A stretch of DNA of 64,000 nucleotides from JAJECS01 sp965198185 (GTDB lineage Bacteria > Chloroflexota > UBA11872), in the NCBI GenBank assembly GCA_965198185.1, contig CBDAOU010000002.1, positions 2,006,654-2,070,653 of the forward strand. Reading direction: 5' to 3'. The translations under genes were made by a program, and so were the position numbers. Shown one piece after another: positions 51,564 through 60,200 of this stretch. Positions within the stretch are counted from its first letter, which is position 1, and every line of letters starts with the position of its first letter. Below the pieces are notes generated by a model. The model had not been told where the DNA came from. It ran no database searches and saw nothing but the letters and a program-made list of their open reading frames with translations.

Positions 51564-52619
51564 CTAGACGAGGCTCGCGACGAAATCGCCGGCTTCGGAC
51601 GTTGACATGCCCATGCGGCCGGCGCTCATGGATTCGAAGCGCCCGCTCTCGAGGGCCTGGACGACGGCGGCCTCGACGCGCTGCGCCGCCGCATGCTCGC
51701 CGATGTCGTCCAGCAGCATTTGCATCGCGTTGATCGCCGCCAGTGGGTTGATGACGCCCTGCCCGGTGTACTTGGGCGCCGATCCGCCGATCGGCTCGAA
51801 CATCGAGACGCCCTCGGGGTTCACGTTGCCGCCGGCGGCGATGCCCATGCCGCCCTGAATCATCGCGCCGAGGTCGGTGATGATGTCGCCAAACAGGTTC
51901 TCGGTGACGACGACGTCGAACCACTCGGGATTCTTGACCATCCACATCGTGGCGGCGTCAACGTGCGCGTAGTCGCGCGTGATGTCCGGGAATTCGGCGT
52001 CGCCGATCTCGTTGAAGGCCCGCCACCAGGTGCCGTGGACGTAGGTCAGCACGTTGGTCTTGGCCACCAGGTGCAGTTGGTTGGTGCGCGCACGGGCGCG
52101 GGTGAGGTCGAAGGCATAGCGCACGCAGCGCGACACGCCGTGATAGGTGGTGCAGTGGATCTGCGTGGAAACCTCGTTGGGCGTGCCCCCGTATTGCACG
52201 CCGCCCATGCCGGTGTAGAGCCCCTCGGTGTTCTCGCGCACGATGATGAAGTCGATGTCCTCAGGGCCCTTGTCGCGCAGCGGCGTCTCCACGTTCGGGT
52301 AGAGCTTGACCGGGCGCAGGTTGATGTACTGGTCGAGCTCGAAGCGGATCCGCAGCAGGATGCCCTTCTCCAGGATGCCCGGCTGCACGTCGGGGTGGCC
52401 GATGGCGCCGAGGAAGATGGCGTCGAATTGGCGCAGGTCGTCGATGGCGCCCTCGGGCAGCGTCTCACCGGTGCACAGATATCGCTCCCCGCCAAAATCG
52501 AGGGTGGTGGTGTCGTAGGTGAATCCGCCAACGTGCGCGGCGGCCTCGAGGATTTTCAGTGCTTCGGCGGTGACCTCCGGCCCTGTGCCGTCGCCCGGAA
52601 TCAGTGCGATGTTGTGCAT
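51564..52619 (-). CDS. Isopropylmalate/isocitrate-type dehydrogenase (LeuB/tartrate dehydrogenase-like)
   Basis: 351 residues from ATG 52619 (MHNIALIPGDGTGPEVTAEA). Motifs of the metal-dependent decarboxylating family: DFIIVRENTEGLYTGMGGVQ, VVTENLFGDIITDLGAMIQG and MFEPIGGSAPKYTGQGVINP. The Asp residues of the Mg site are in DIITDLG, and the Tyr/Lys catalytic pair in the YAFDLTR and LVAKTNVLT regions. Length and the NLFGDIITDLGA motif favour 3-isopropylmalate or tartrate dehydrogenase over isocitrate dehydrogenase. There are no leuC/leuD neighbours. The 492-codon frame extending into DUF721 is a read-back artefact. Confidence 0.88.
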   Translation of the reverse strand: MHNIALIPGDGTGPEVTAEALKILEAAAHVGGFTYDTTTLDFGGERYLCTGETLPEGAIDDLRQFDAIFLGAIGHPDVQPGILEKGILLRIRFELDQYINLRPVKLYPNVETPLRDKGPEDIDFIIVRENTEGLYTGMGGVQYGGTPNEVSTQIHCTTYHGVSRCVRYAFDLTRARARTNQLHLVAKTNVLTYVHGTWWRAFNEIGDAEFPDITRDYAHVDAATMWMVKNPEWFDVVVTENLFGDIITDLGAMIQGGMGIAAGGNVNPEGVSMFEPIGGSAPKYTGQGVINPLAAINAMQMLLDDIGEHAAAQRVEAAVVQALESGRFESMSAGRMGMSTSEAGDFVASLV

Positions 52620-52686
52620 GCAAGCCCATCCCCGTTCGCCCGCACGGACGGGCGCGCGCCTAGGATACTTGGCGGGGATCGATCGG

Positions 52687-53046
52687 CTACAGCTCCGGCC
52701 AATGCTCGGGCGCCACGCTGAGGCGCAACTCTTGCACGTCGTCGTGGGCAACGCGTCCGCGCACCTCGTCCATGATTTGCGGCAGGTGCATGGCCACAAT
52801 CTGGGCGGACGCGTTCGAACGGCAGGCCAGAATGGCGGTCGTGCCGACGTAGCCGGCCGGCTGGCAGCGCGCGGACGCGTCGTTGCCCAACACCGAGCGC
52901 AGCGCGCTTTCGATCGCTTGGGTGGTCGCGAGTCGGCGGCGGCCGTAGCGCATGTCGGCACGCTCACCGAGCTCGGCGAGCAGGTCGGCGAGCGGCCGGA
53001 GCGCGCCCGACCTACGCCGGGGCATGGGTCGCCCGAACGCATCCAC
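52687..53046 (-). CDS. DUF721 (DciA-like) protein
   Basis: 119 residues from GTG 53046, or 112 from ATG 53025. The DUF721 core is visible as a helix-turn region (QAIESALRSVLGNDASARCQ) followed by a strand-rich part with VAMHLPQIMDEVRGRVAHDD and VQELRLSVAPEHW at the end. Relatives include DciA, the replicative helicase loader, and DUF721 genes are commonly next to recF. The N-terminus overlaps the end of recF, so the pair is coupled. Confidence 0.82.
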   Translation of the reverse strand: MDAFGRPMPRRRSGALRPLADLLAELGERADMRYGRRRLATTQAIESALRSVLGNDASARCQPAGYVGTTAILACRSNASAQIVAMHLPQIMDEVRGRVAHDDVQELRLSVAPEHWPEL

Positions 53047-54139
53047 CTTCGATCAGCAGGTGTGCCGCGTCGCCCAGCATCGGCGCGTCCAGGCCTGCCG
53101 GATCGGCGGTGGTGATGATGGTTTGCGCCGCCGGTGTCAGGCGCTCCAGCAGCAGACGCCGGTGGTGCGGGTCCAGCTCGGCCGCCACGTCGTCGAGCAG
53201 CAGCACCGGCCGTTCGCCGGTCCGGCGCTGCGCGAACTCGAATTGGGCCAACTTGAGCGCCACCCCGGCCAAGCGTAGCTGGCCGCGCGAGCCGAAGCTG
53301 GCCAGCGCGTGCGTGCCGAGATGGAGCGCGAGGTCATCCCGATGCGGCCCCAAGCCCGTGGCGCCGCGCTCCACGTCGGCTGGGCGCGCCTGCCGGAGCG
53401 CCTCCGCAAACTCCGAGGGTTCCGAGAACGTCGCCGTGGCCGCGTAGCTGAGGGCAAGCGTTGGATCGTCGGTGATCTGCGCGTACTCCGCCGCGAGCAA
53501 CGGTTGCAGGGCTTCCACGAATTGTTGCCGCCGGCGCACGACCTGGACCGCCAGCGGGGCAAAGCGCATGTCCCAGAAGTCCAGCTCGGGCGGCCGGGCG
53601 TGACCGGCGCGGATGCGGCGGAGCAACGCGTTGCGCCGCGTGAGGACGATCTCGTACTCCGCCAGCGCCGCCACGAAGTCGCGATCAAGCTGCGCCAGCG
53701 CCATGTCGAGCCAGCGCCGCCGCTCCCGCGGCGGTCCGGTGAGCAGCGTCAAATCCGCCGGCGCGAAACTGACGGCTTGCAGGCGGCCCGGCAGATCGGC
53801 CAACCGCCGGGCGGCGCCGCCGATGCGCACCCGGCGCCTGACGCCGCCGCCCGCGCTGGTCCGGGCAACGACAAGCTCAAGGTGCTCCTCACCAGACGCG
53901 GCCTGGACGTGCGCCCGGATACGCGCGAAATGGGCTGCGTCCGGCGCATCCACGTTGATCCAGGCGGCCTCGGGTCCGCTGCGCATGCTGCGGCCCGTCG
54001 CCAAGATGTGCATCGCGTCCAGCAGATTGCTCTTGCCTTGCGCATTGCCCCCATGCACCACCAGGGGCCCGACCGGCAGGTCGAGATCAAGCCGGGCGTA
54101 GTTGCGAAAGTTGAGCAAGTGCAGCGTGACGACGTGCAT
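53012..54139 (-). CDS. recF: DNA replication and repair protein RecF
   Basis: 375 residues from ATG 54139 (MHVVTLHLLNFRNYARLDLD). The SMC-like ATPase motifs are GGNAQGKSNLLDAMHILATG (Walker A), GLGPHRDDLALHLG, SFGSRGQLRLAGVALKLAQF (signature) and PVLLLDDVAAELDPHHRRLL (Walker B). Together with RecOR it loads RecA at gaps. An in-frame extension to 54280 is not conserved. dnaA, dnaN and gyrB are absent, so this is not the usual origin cluster. Confidence 0.95.
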   Translation of the reverse strand: MHVVTLHLLNFRNYARLDLDLPVGPLVVHGGNAQGKSNLLDAMHILATGRSMRSGPEAAWINVDAPDAAHFARIRAHVQAASGEEHLELVVARTSAGGGVRRRVRIGGAARRLADLPGRLQAVSFAPADLTLLTGPPRERRRWLDMALAQLDRDFVAALAEYEIVLTRRNALLRRIRAGHARPPELDFWDMRFAPLAVQVVRRRQQFVEALQPLLAAEYAQITDDPTLALSYAATATFSEPSEFAEALRQARPADVERGATGLGPHRDDLALHLGTHALASFGSRGQLRLAGVALKLAQFEFAQRRTGERPVLLLDDVAAELDPHHRRLLLERLTPAAQTIITTADPAGLDAPMLGDAAHLLIEGGCVRATHAPA

Positions 54140-54204
54140 GCAGCGCGGAGCGGCGACCTTCGCCAGGGCGAAACCGTTGCGCGATTGTCCACCCTTGACG
54201 CAAA

Positions 54205-55438
54205 TCAGATCGGCGACTCGACCCCCTCGATGGCGGCCGCGCGTCGGATGGCGCGGCGCGTCGCGTCCAACGACCCCCACGCATTGGCAGCCACGCGGCG
54301 CAACTCAAACCGCCGGTCCAGCGAATGGACAAGGCCGGGCACGGTTGCCACCGCGGCGCGGTAGCCGGAATCGCGGACGAGCTGGATCACGTCATCGTCA
54401 TAGAGGCCGTTGGGGTAGGCGAAGTAGTCGACGCCGTCAACGTCGCGCTCCAGCTCGGCACGCGAGAGGACCACCTCCGCCTGCGCCGCGCCCAAGATTC
54501 CGTCTGATCAGGGACGTCAACCGCGCGTGGTTGAGCGTGTGTGAGCCCACGGTCATGCCGGCGGCGCGCACGTCGCGCATCTGTTCGAGGGTCATGTGGC
54601 CTTGACCATGGCGGTCGAACCCCGGCAGGACGAAGAACGTGGCAGGGACACGCAGCTCGACAAGGACGGGCAGCGCGTCGTGGAATTGACCCGCCCATCC
54701 GTCGTCAAAGGTGAGGGCGAAGGCGCGCGGCGGCAGCGAGGCCCATCCCTCGATGGCCGCCACCAGCTGATCGAATGACACCGGGATCAGGCCCTCATCG
54801 AGGAGAGCAGTGAGGTGGTCGCGGAAGACATCGGCGCCGCGGGTGTGGTGATAGGTGAGCACCGGCGCGATCACGGGCTCGGGAGCCGAAACTGCGGGTC
54901 GATCGATGGGCGAGGGCTGATCCTCGCCGCGTGCACGCTGGCCGTCGGAGAGTCCGAGGTAGAGCTCGCCAAGATTGCCGCGCACGGGGCGTCGGGTCCC
55001 CGGAGACACCGGCATGAGGCGCACGATCTCGCGCTGAAACAGCTGCGTCGGCGTGCCGCGCCAGTGAATCGGGGATCCCACATTCGTACCCGCGCGCGCT
55101 CGCAGCTCAGGCGTGCCTAAGGCGGCCTCGAAGACATCGAGCGGCTCCGGCGCGGACTCCGCGCCGGCCAGCGCGCGGGCCAGGTGCTCGCCGAGGTCCG
55201 TACGCCGCGGCACGCCGACGGGCCACAGCGTGGAACGGCCGGGCGCTTCAAGACGGCCGTGGGTGAAGTATTGGACCAACGTATCGCCAACAAACACTCC
55301 CGGCGTCATTGGATAGCCGAGCTGCCGGTCGGCTCCGGAGCGCCGAAAGGCGTGCAGAAAAGCCGCCTCGACGGGAATGCCGCTCAGCCCGAGCCAGCGC
55401 TCAGCGAGGTCTTGGGCGTCGTCGCGGTCGTCGGTCAC
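54205..55438 (-). pseudogene. NodB-type polysaccharide deacetylase with N-terminal surface module, one +1 frameshift
   Basis: The N-terminal ~110 residues contain GIPVEAAFLHAFRRSGADRQ and LGYPMTPGVFVGDTLVQYFT-HGRLE, the same kind of GYP...QYF.RLE module as in the proteins at 19642 and 30413. The catalytic NodB domain follows: APVLTYHHTRG, FALTFDDGWAGQFHDAL (motif 1, TFDD) and VGSHTLNHARLTSL (motif 2, HxxxH). The frame breaks at ~54508. Dropping one base restores RLTSLSDGILGAAQAEVV and leads into the 54205 frame with DYFAYPNGLYDDDVIQLVRD (motif 3). There is no signal peptide at the GTG 55438 start, which is odd for this enzyme class. Confidence 0.85.
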
Positions 55439-55501
55439 GATTCAGATGGCGAAATCGCCGGCGCGCATGCGGGCACGGCAGACACGCCGCTCGGCGAGCG
55501 A

Positions 55502-56653
55502 CTAGCTCGGACGGGCGCCACTCTGCGCGGCGACCTGCGCGCGGTAGTCGTCGGCCATGTTCTGGGCGTCGGCCACGGCGGGATCGGGCTCGAATTCGCC
55601 GCGCGCGGCCTGGACGAGCGCGCGCAAGTTGGCGTCGGCCACCTGCGGCGGCACGGCGCACTCGGGCGCGATGATGTCGACGCCGGCGGCCAGCAGGTCT
55701 TCGATCTCGACCGCGACATCCTCCGGACGACCGCTCAGCAGGGTGATGAAATTGCTCGCATTGCCCACCAGCTTGTAGTCACCAACGGTTTCCTTGGCCT
55801 CGTGGGGGTTGTTCTCCGTGGCGAAGTGGAAGGCTTCGAATCCGGCCTCGGTGATGTATGACATGCGGTCGATCGTCTTGCCGCAGCAGTGGAGAATCAC
55901 CGGCCCTTCGATCAGGGGCGTGATCTTCTGGTGCACCGGCAGCAGATAGTCGCGATAGGTCTCGGCGCGCACCAGGTCGCCGGTGGAGTGGTCGGCCAGC
56001 GTGATCACGTCGGCGCCGGCTTCGAGCTGGGCATTGGCGAACATGACGGACGCATGCCGCAGCCTGTCGAGGACCTGGTGCACGTAGTCGGGGTCGAGAA
56101 TCACGTTGATGAGGAATTCCTGCGGCCCGAACATGTGATAGGCCAGCGTCCACGGGCCCATGACCTTGCCCACGATTCCCGCGTCCGGGTGGTCGGCGCG
56201 GAGGATCTTGATCGCGTCGATGATGGCGCGCGACTCGCGGCGCTCGAGGAAGTCGTCGGGAATCTCGATGTCGTCGGGAGTGACCCACGGGTTGGGCGGC
56301 TTGACCGCCGGCATGCGGGGACCGGTGATGATCTTGCCGGTCGATTTGTCGAACTCCCAAGGGTCCGAGCCCCAGTCGATTGGGGCGCCCAGCGCCGCCG
56401 CGCCCATGATGATGCTGAAATAGGGCGCGATCGTGTCGAATCCCAGGTCGGTGTAGCTGCGTTCGGCCAGCAGGGCGACGGTCTCGGCCGAGTAGTGGGC
56501 CTCGGGCCACTCGACCCCGAGCAGGCGCATCTGCTCGTAGGTGGCCAGCGACGTCGGGCTGCCCACGGCGATCCGGTCGACCGGCTTGCCCAGCAGCGCG
56601 TTTACGTAGCGCTCGCGGCCCGTCATCGTCGCCGCGCCGTTGGTCGCAGTCAT
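55502..56653 (-). CDS. Uroporphyrinogen decarboxylase-family (MtaA/CmuA-like) protein
   Basis: 383 residues from ATG 56653. The URO-D fold motifs are TGRERYVNALLGKPVDRIAV, VGKVMGPWTLAYHMFGPQEF, ADHSTGDLVRAETYRDYLLP, and GPVILHCCGKTIDRM with a His-Cys pair able to bind zinc, as in MtaA/CmuA methylcobamide methyltransferases. Housekeeping HemE residues (such as the N-terminal RPVW/R-Q-AGR) are absent. It probably belongs to the corrinoid-dependent methyltransferase or unassigned catabolic branch. No corrinoid-binding partner protein is adjacent. Confidence 0.82.
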   Translation of the reverse strand: MTATNGAATMTGRERYVNALLGKPVDRIAVGSPTSLATYEQMRLLGVEWPEAHYSAETVALLAERSYTDLGFDTIAPYFSIIMGAAALGAPIDWGSDPWEFDKSTGKIITGPRMPAVKPPNPWVTPDDIEIPDDFLERRESRAIIDAIKILRADHPDAGIVGKVMGPWTLAYHMFGPQEFLINVILDPDYVHQVLDRLRHASVMFANAQLEAGADVITLADHSTGDLVRAETYRDYLLPVHQKITPLIEGPVILHCCGKTIDRMSYITEAGFEAFHFATENNPHEAKETVGDYKLVGNASNFITLLSGRPEDVAVEIEDLLAAGVDIIAPECAVPPQVADANLRALVQAARGEFEPDPAVADAQNMADDYRAQVAAQSGARPS

Positions 56654-56848
56654 TTGGCTCTCCCGGTCTGCCGCCCGCCCAATCGTTGCCGGGTCCAGTA
56701 TAGGTGGGAGGCAACGGCGGTCCGGCGCACGGTGGCGCATAAACCGATTGCCCGTTAGCATCGTGTAGCTCCGCGAGACACTGCGGGGCACTTGCAGGCA
56801 CGAACACTTTGACGCCATACCCCACCATCAACCTATCGGAGGCTAGCC

Positions 56849-58402
56849 ATGGCTGCCCCGCTGATAGCGATCATCGCTGGCGTGGCGATGCTCGCCCTGG
56901 GGCTCGTGGCCGGCTACTTCTATCAAGTCTGGCTATCCGGATCGCGCATGCGCGCCCTGGCGCAGCGCATCGAGGACGAGCTGAAGGCCGCCGAAGCCCA
57001 GCAACGAGCCCTGATCGAGACCACAACGCGAACCTCGCGCCAAGCCTGGGAAGCCGGCGAGCGCGAACTGGCCGATCGTCGCCGCGAGATGCAGCGCCAA
57101 GAGCAGCGCGCGCAGCAGCGGGACGAGCGGCTGGAGGCGCGCGCCGACGCACTTGAGGACCGCGAGCGCGCGTCGGTGGCCCGCGAGGCCGAGCTTGACG
57201 TCGAGCGCGGCAAGCTCGAGGCCGACGCGCAGGCGCAGGAAGAGGCGCGCCAGGAGCACTTGGCGGCGCTGGAGCGCGCGGCTGGCCTGACGCGGGACGA
57301 GGCGCGCACCGAGTTGCTGCAGAGCATCGAGCAGGAGGTCTCCAGCGACGCCGAGCAGATGGTGCGCCAGGTCGAGGCCGACGCCACGGAGCGGGCGGAA
57401 GCCCGGGCGCGCTGGCTGGTGGGCCTGGCGCTGCAGCGCGTCGCCGCGTCCCACACGACCGAGGTGACGACCTCGGTCGTCGACCTCAAGAACGACGACA
57501 TGAAGGGTCGAATCATTGGACGCGAGGGCCGCAACATTCGCGCCCTGGAAGCGGCCACCGGGGTGGACATCATCATCGACGACACGCCCGAAACGGTCGT
57601 GCTCTCGGCCTTCGACCCGGTGCGGCGCGAAGTAGCGCGCGTGGCGTTGCGGCGCTTAACCGAGGACGGGCGCATCCACCCGGCGCGCATCGAAGAGGCC
57701 GTGGCGAAGGCCCAATCCGAGGTCACGGAAATCATCGCCCAGGAAGGCGAGCGGGCCGCGTTCGACGCCAAGATCACGGGACTGCCGCCGGAGATCCTGC
57801 GCTACATGGGGCGATTGCGCTTCCGCCACAGCTACGGGCAAAACGTGCTCAGCCACTCCGTGGAGGTGGCGCTGCTCGCAGCGACCATGACGGGCGAAGT
57901 GGGCGGCGACGTGGAGCTGGCGCGCACAGCCGGACTTGTGCATGACATCGGCAAAGGCATCGACCACGAGGTGGACGGTCCGCACGCGCTGATCGGCGGC
58001 GAGTTATTGCGACGCCACGGCGTGCGTGAAGACGTGGCGCACGCCGCGGAGGCGCACCACTTCGAGGTGGAGCTGCGAAGCTTCGAGGCCTTCGCCGTCG
58101 CGGCGGCGGACGCGATTTCGGGCTCGCGCCCCGGAGCGCGCCGCGAAACGGTGACGCGCTATCTGCAACGCCTGGAGAAGCTGGAGGAGATCGCCGGCTC
58201 GTTCGATGGCGTGAAGTCCTGCTATGCCATCCAGGCCGGGCGCGAGCTGCGGGTCATGGTGCAGCCCAGCTCGGTTGACGAGCTGGGCATCCACCGCCTG
58301 ACGCGGGAGATCGCCGACCGCATCCAGGAGTCGCTGGAGTACCCCGGACAGATCAAGATCACGGCGATCCGGGAAACGCGCTCGGTCGAGTACGCCAAGT
58401 AG
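56849..58402 (+). CDS. rny: Ribonuclease Y
   Basis: 517 residues. An N-terminal membrane anchor (PLIAIIAGVAMLALGLVAGY) precedes a long coiled coil (~35-200) rich in Ala, Glu and Arg. The KH domain has DDMKGRIIGREGRNIRALEA, and the HD phosphodiesterase domain has RHSYGQNVLSHSVEVALLAA with the metal motif GLVHDIGKGIDHEV. The C-terminus (IKITAIRETRSVEYAK) is canonical. It is an endoribonuclease initiating mRNA decay at the membrane. The expected length is met and all motifs are present. AGGCTAGCC precedes the ATG. Confidence 0.97.
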   Translation: MAAPLIAIIAGVAMLALGLVAGYFYQVWLSGSRMRALAQRIEDELKAAEAQQRALIETTTRTSRQAWEAGERELADRRREMQRQEQRAQQRDERLEARADALEDRERASVAREAELDVERGKLEADAQAQEEARQEHLAALERAAGLTRDEARTELLQSIEQEVSSDAEQMVRQVEADATERAEARARWLVGLALQRVAASHTTEVTTSVVDLKNDDMKGRIIGREGRNIRALEAATGVDIIIDDTPETVVLSAFDPVRREVARVALRRLTEDGRIHPARIEEAVAKAQSEVTEIIAQEGERAAFDAKITGLPPEILRYMGRLRFRHSYGQNVLSHSVEVALLAATMTGEVGGDVELARTAGLVHDIGKGIDHEVDGPHALIGGELLRRHGVREDVAHAAEAHHFEVELRSFEAFAVAAADAISGSRPGARRETVTRYLQRLEKLEEIAGSFDGVKSCYAIQAGRELRVMVQPSSVDELGIHRLTREIADRIQESLEYPGQIKITAIRETRSVEYAK

Positions 58403-58544
58403 CGTCGGGGGCGCTCGTTTCGCCCGCGGATGCGTTCGGCGGGGAGTCTCGCATCCGGAGACGCCTGCCATGCCTTGTCGAAGCGGGTCTCTGACCCGCA
58501 TCTACGCCAAGTTTCCGGCGCGCCTCCAGGTTCGACCGGACTGG

Positions 58545-58586
58545 ATTCCGGCTCCCCGCCTGCGCGGGGACATGCTTCGCCGGAAT
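58545..58586. repeat. Nested REP-like inverted repeat
   Basis: An outer inverted repeat, ATTCCGG (58545-58551) with CCGGAAT (58580-58586), encloses an inner hairpin CCCCGC-CTGC-GCGGGG (58554-58569). It is followed by GACGG and, 30 bp on, by a partial GCGGGAATGAC echo. It occupies the ~300-bp gene-free stretch 58403-58698 after rny, which otherwise holds only a GGGTCTCTGACCC palindrome near 58483. Confidence 0.6.
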
Positions 58587-58698
58587 GACGGTGGGGCTTC
58601 GCAAGGGTCTCCCTCCGCGGGAATGACCGGCCGACGGGACCCGCGACCGCCTTCCGACGCTCTTTGACGACGCGTGGCTAACGCGCTAGAGTCCAGCG

Positions 58699-58716
58699 AA
58701 AGAAAAACTTTTCTTT
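58699..58716. promoter_or_regulatory. AT-rich palindromic operator AAAGAAAA-AC-TTTTCTTT
   Basis: A perfect 8-bp inverted repeat with a 2-bp centre lies 7 bp upstream of the ArsR-type gene's GTG. It is the most A/T-rich patch in the region, and TTTCTTTAT could double as a -10 element. Position and symmetry fit autoregulation of the arsR-ino1 operon by the dimeric winged-helix repressor. The binding itself is inferred. Confidence 0.6.
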
Positions 58717-58723
58717 ATGCATT

Positions 58724-59086
58724 GTGCCTCCAACAACCGCGCCGGACGACTGGGACATCCTGGGCATGCGCTCATATGCCCGGGCGCTCGGGTCGGGTAC
58801 CCGCTTGCGAATCCTGCAGCGGTTGTCCGAGAACGCGGAGCAGGGGGTGGCCGAGTTGTCCGAGGCGGTGGGCCACAGCCCCCCACTCGTGTCGTGGCAT
58901 GTGCGCCGCCTGCGCCAGGCCGGCCTGGTTCAAGCTCGTCGTGAGGGACGCTTGGTGAAGTACTCGCTGGTGTCCGATCGCCTGGAGGCCCTGCATCAAG
59001 AACTGACGACCTATCTGGAGCATTTGGTCACCGTGCAGAAGGCACACACATCGGAACGCCCGGATTCGGGCGCCGCACCGTCGTAA
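58724..59086 (+). CDS. ArsR-family winged-helix transcriptional regulator
   Basis: 120 residues with a GTG start. The HTH has ALGSGTRLRILQRLSENAEQ, GVAELSEAVGHSPPLVSWHV and RRLRQAGLVQARREGRLVKY, the ArsR winged-helix order. No metal-binding cysteines (such as ELCVCDL) are present, so it is not a classic metal sensor. It lies 10 bp upstream of ino1 and is the first gene of the inositol-lipid operon; it probably controls it through the palindrome at 58699. Confidence 0.88.
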   Translation: MPPTTAPDDWDILGMRSYARALGSGTRLRILQRLSENAEQGVAELSEAVGHSPPLVSWHVRRLRQAGLVQARREGRLVKYSLVSDRLEALHQELTTYLEHLVTVQKAHTSERPDSGAAPS

Positions 59087-59096
59087 GGGAGTCACC

Positions 59097-60200
59097 ATGT
59101 CCACGGTTCGCGTAGGGATCATTGGCGTCGGTAATTGCGCCTCGTCGTTGGTGCAAGGGGTCGAGCACTATCGCGACGCGCCGGCCGATGAGTTCATCCC
59201 CGGGCTCATGCACCCCGTGCTAGGCCCCTACCACATTGGTGATATCGAGTTCTCGGCGGCCATCGACGTCGACCGCAACAAGGTTGGGGCCGATCTGAGC
59301 GAGGCGATATTCGCGACGCCGAACAACACGGTGAAATTCTCCGACGTCCCGCCGCTGGACGTCCCGGTGTCGCGCGGCATGACGCACGACGGCATCGGGC
59401 GCTATATGGCGGACACGGTCGTGAAAGCCGACGGATCGACGGAGGACATCGTCGAGCTGCTGCGCGACACCCACACCGACGTGGTGATCAACTACCTGCC
59501 GGTGGGCAGCGAGGAAGCCACCAAGTGGTACGTGGAGCAGGTGCTGCAGGCCGGCTGCGCCATGGTGAACTGCATGCCGGTGTTCATCGCGCGCGAGGAC
59601 TACTGGCAGCAGCGCTTCGAGCGGGCCCAGGTGCCCATCATCGGCGACGACATCAAGTCGCAGGTCGGAGCCACGATCGTGCACCGGGTCCTGACCCGGC
59701 TGTTCCGCGACCGAGGCGTCAACCTCGAGCGGACCTATCAGCTGAACGTGGGCGGGAACTCCGATTTCAAGAACATGCTGGAGCGCGAACGGCTGGAGTC
59801 GAAGAAGATCTCCAAGACCAACGCCGTGACGAGTCAGTTGGAGTACGACATCGGGGCGGGCAACGTGCACATCGGGCCCAGCGACTACGTCGAGTGGCTC
59901 GGCGACCGCAAGTGGGCCTTCATCCGCCTTGAGGGTCAGTCCTTCGGCGGTCAGCCGCTCAACCTGGAGCTCAAGCTCGAGGTCTGGGACTCACCGAACT
60001 CGGCGGGCATCGTGATCGACGCGGTGCGCTGCTGCAAGATCGCACTGACGCGCGGGGTATCGGGAGCGCTGGAAGCCCCGTCGGCGTACCTCATGAAATC
60101 GCCGCCCATTCAGTACACCGATGCCGAAGCCCACGACATGATGGAGGAGTTCATTGCGTCGGCGACGATTGCGGCCGGATCGGCGGCCGATCCCGCGTAA
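59097..60200 (+). CDS. ino1: Myo-inositol-1-phosphate synthase
   Basis: 367 residues. It converts glucose-6-phosphate to inositol-1-phosphate with NAD. The N-terminal dinucleotide motif is VRVGIIGVGNCASSLVQGVE; VVINYLPVGSEEATKWYVEQ, GDDIKSQVGATIVHRVLTRL and VGGNSDFKNMLERERLESKK carry the catalytic lysines, and GPSDYVEWLGDRKWAFIRLE is typical of actinobacterial/archaeal-type enzymes. It has the short prokaryotic length. Its TAA stop directly abuts the ATG of the acyltransferase (TAAATG). It supplies the head group for phosphatidylinositol synthesis. Confidence 0.95.
   Translation: MSTVRVGIIGVGNCASSLVQGVEHYRDAPADEFIPGLMHPVLGPYHIGDIEFSAAIDVDRNKVGADLSEAIFATPNNTVKFSDVPPLDVPVSRGMTHDGIGRYMADTVVKADGSTEDIVELLRDTHTDVVINYLPVGSEEATKWYVEQVLQAGCAMVNCMPVFIAREDYWQQRFERAQVPIIGDDIKSQVGATIVHRVLTRLFRDRGVNLERTYQLNVGGNSDFKNMLERERLESKKISKTNAVTSQLEYDIGAGNVHIGPSDYVEWLGDRKWAFIRLEGQSFGGQPLNLELKLEVWDSPNSAGIVIDAVRCCKIALTRGVSGALEAPSAYLMKSPPIQYTDAEAHDMMEEFIASATIAAGSAADPA

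Noticed and set aside
51564..53042. 492-codon version of the isopropylmalate-type dehydrogenase
   Set aside because: The first ~140 codons are a shadow of the DUF721 gene; the family start MHNIALIPGDGTGPEV is at 52619.
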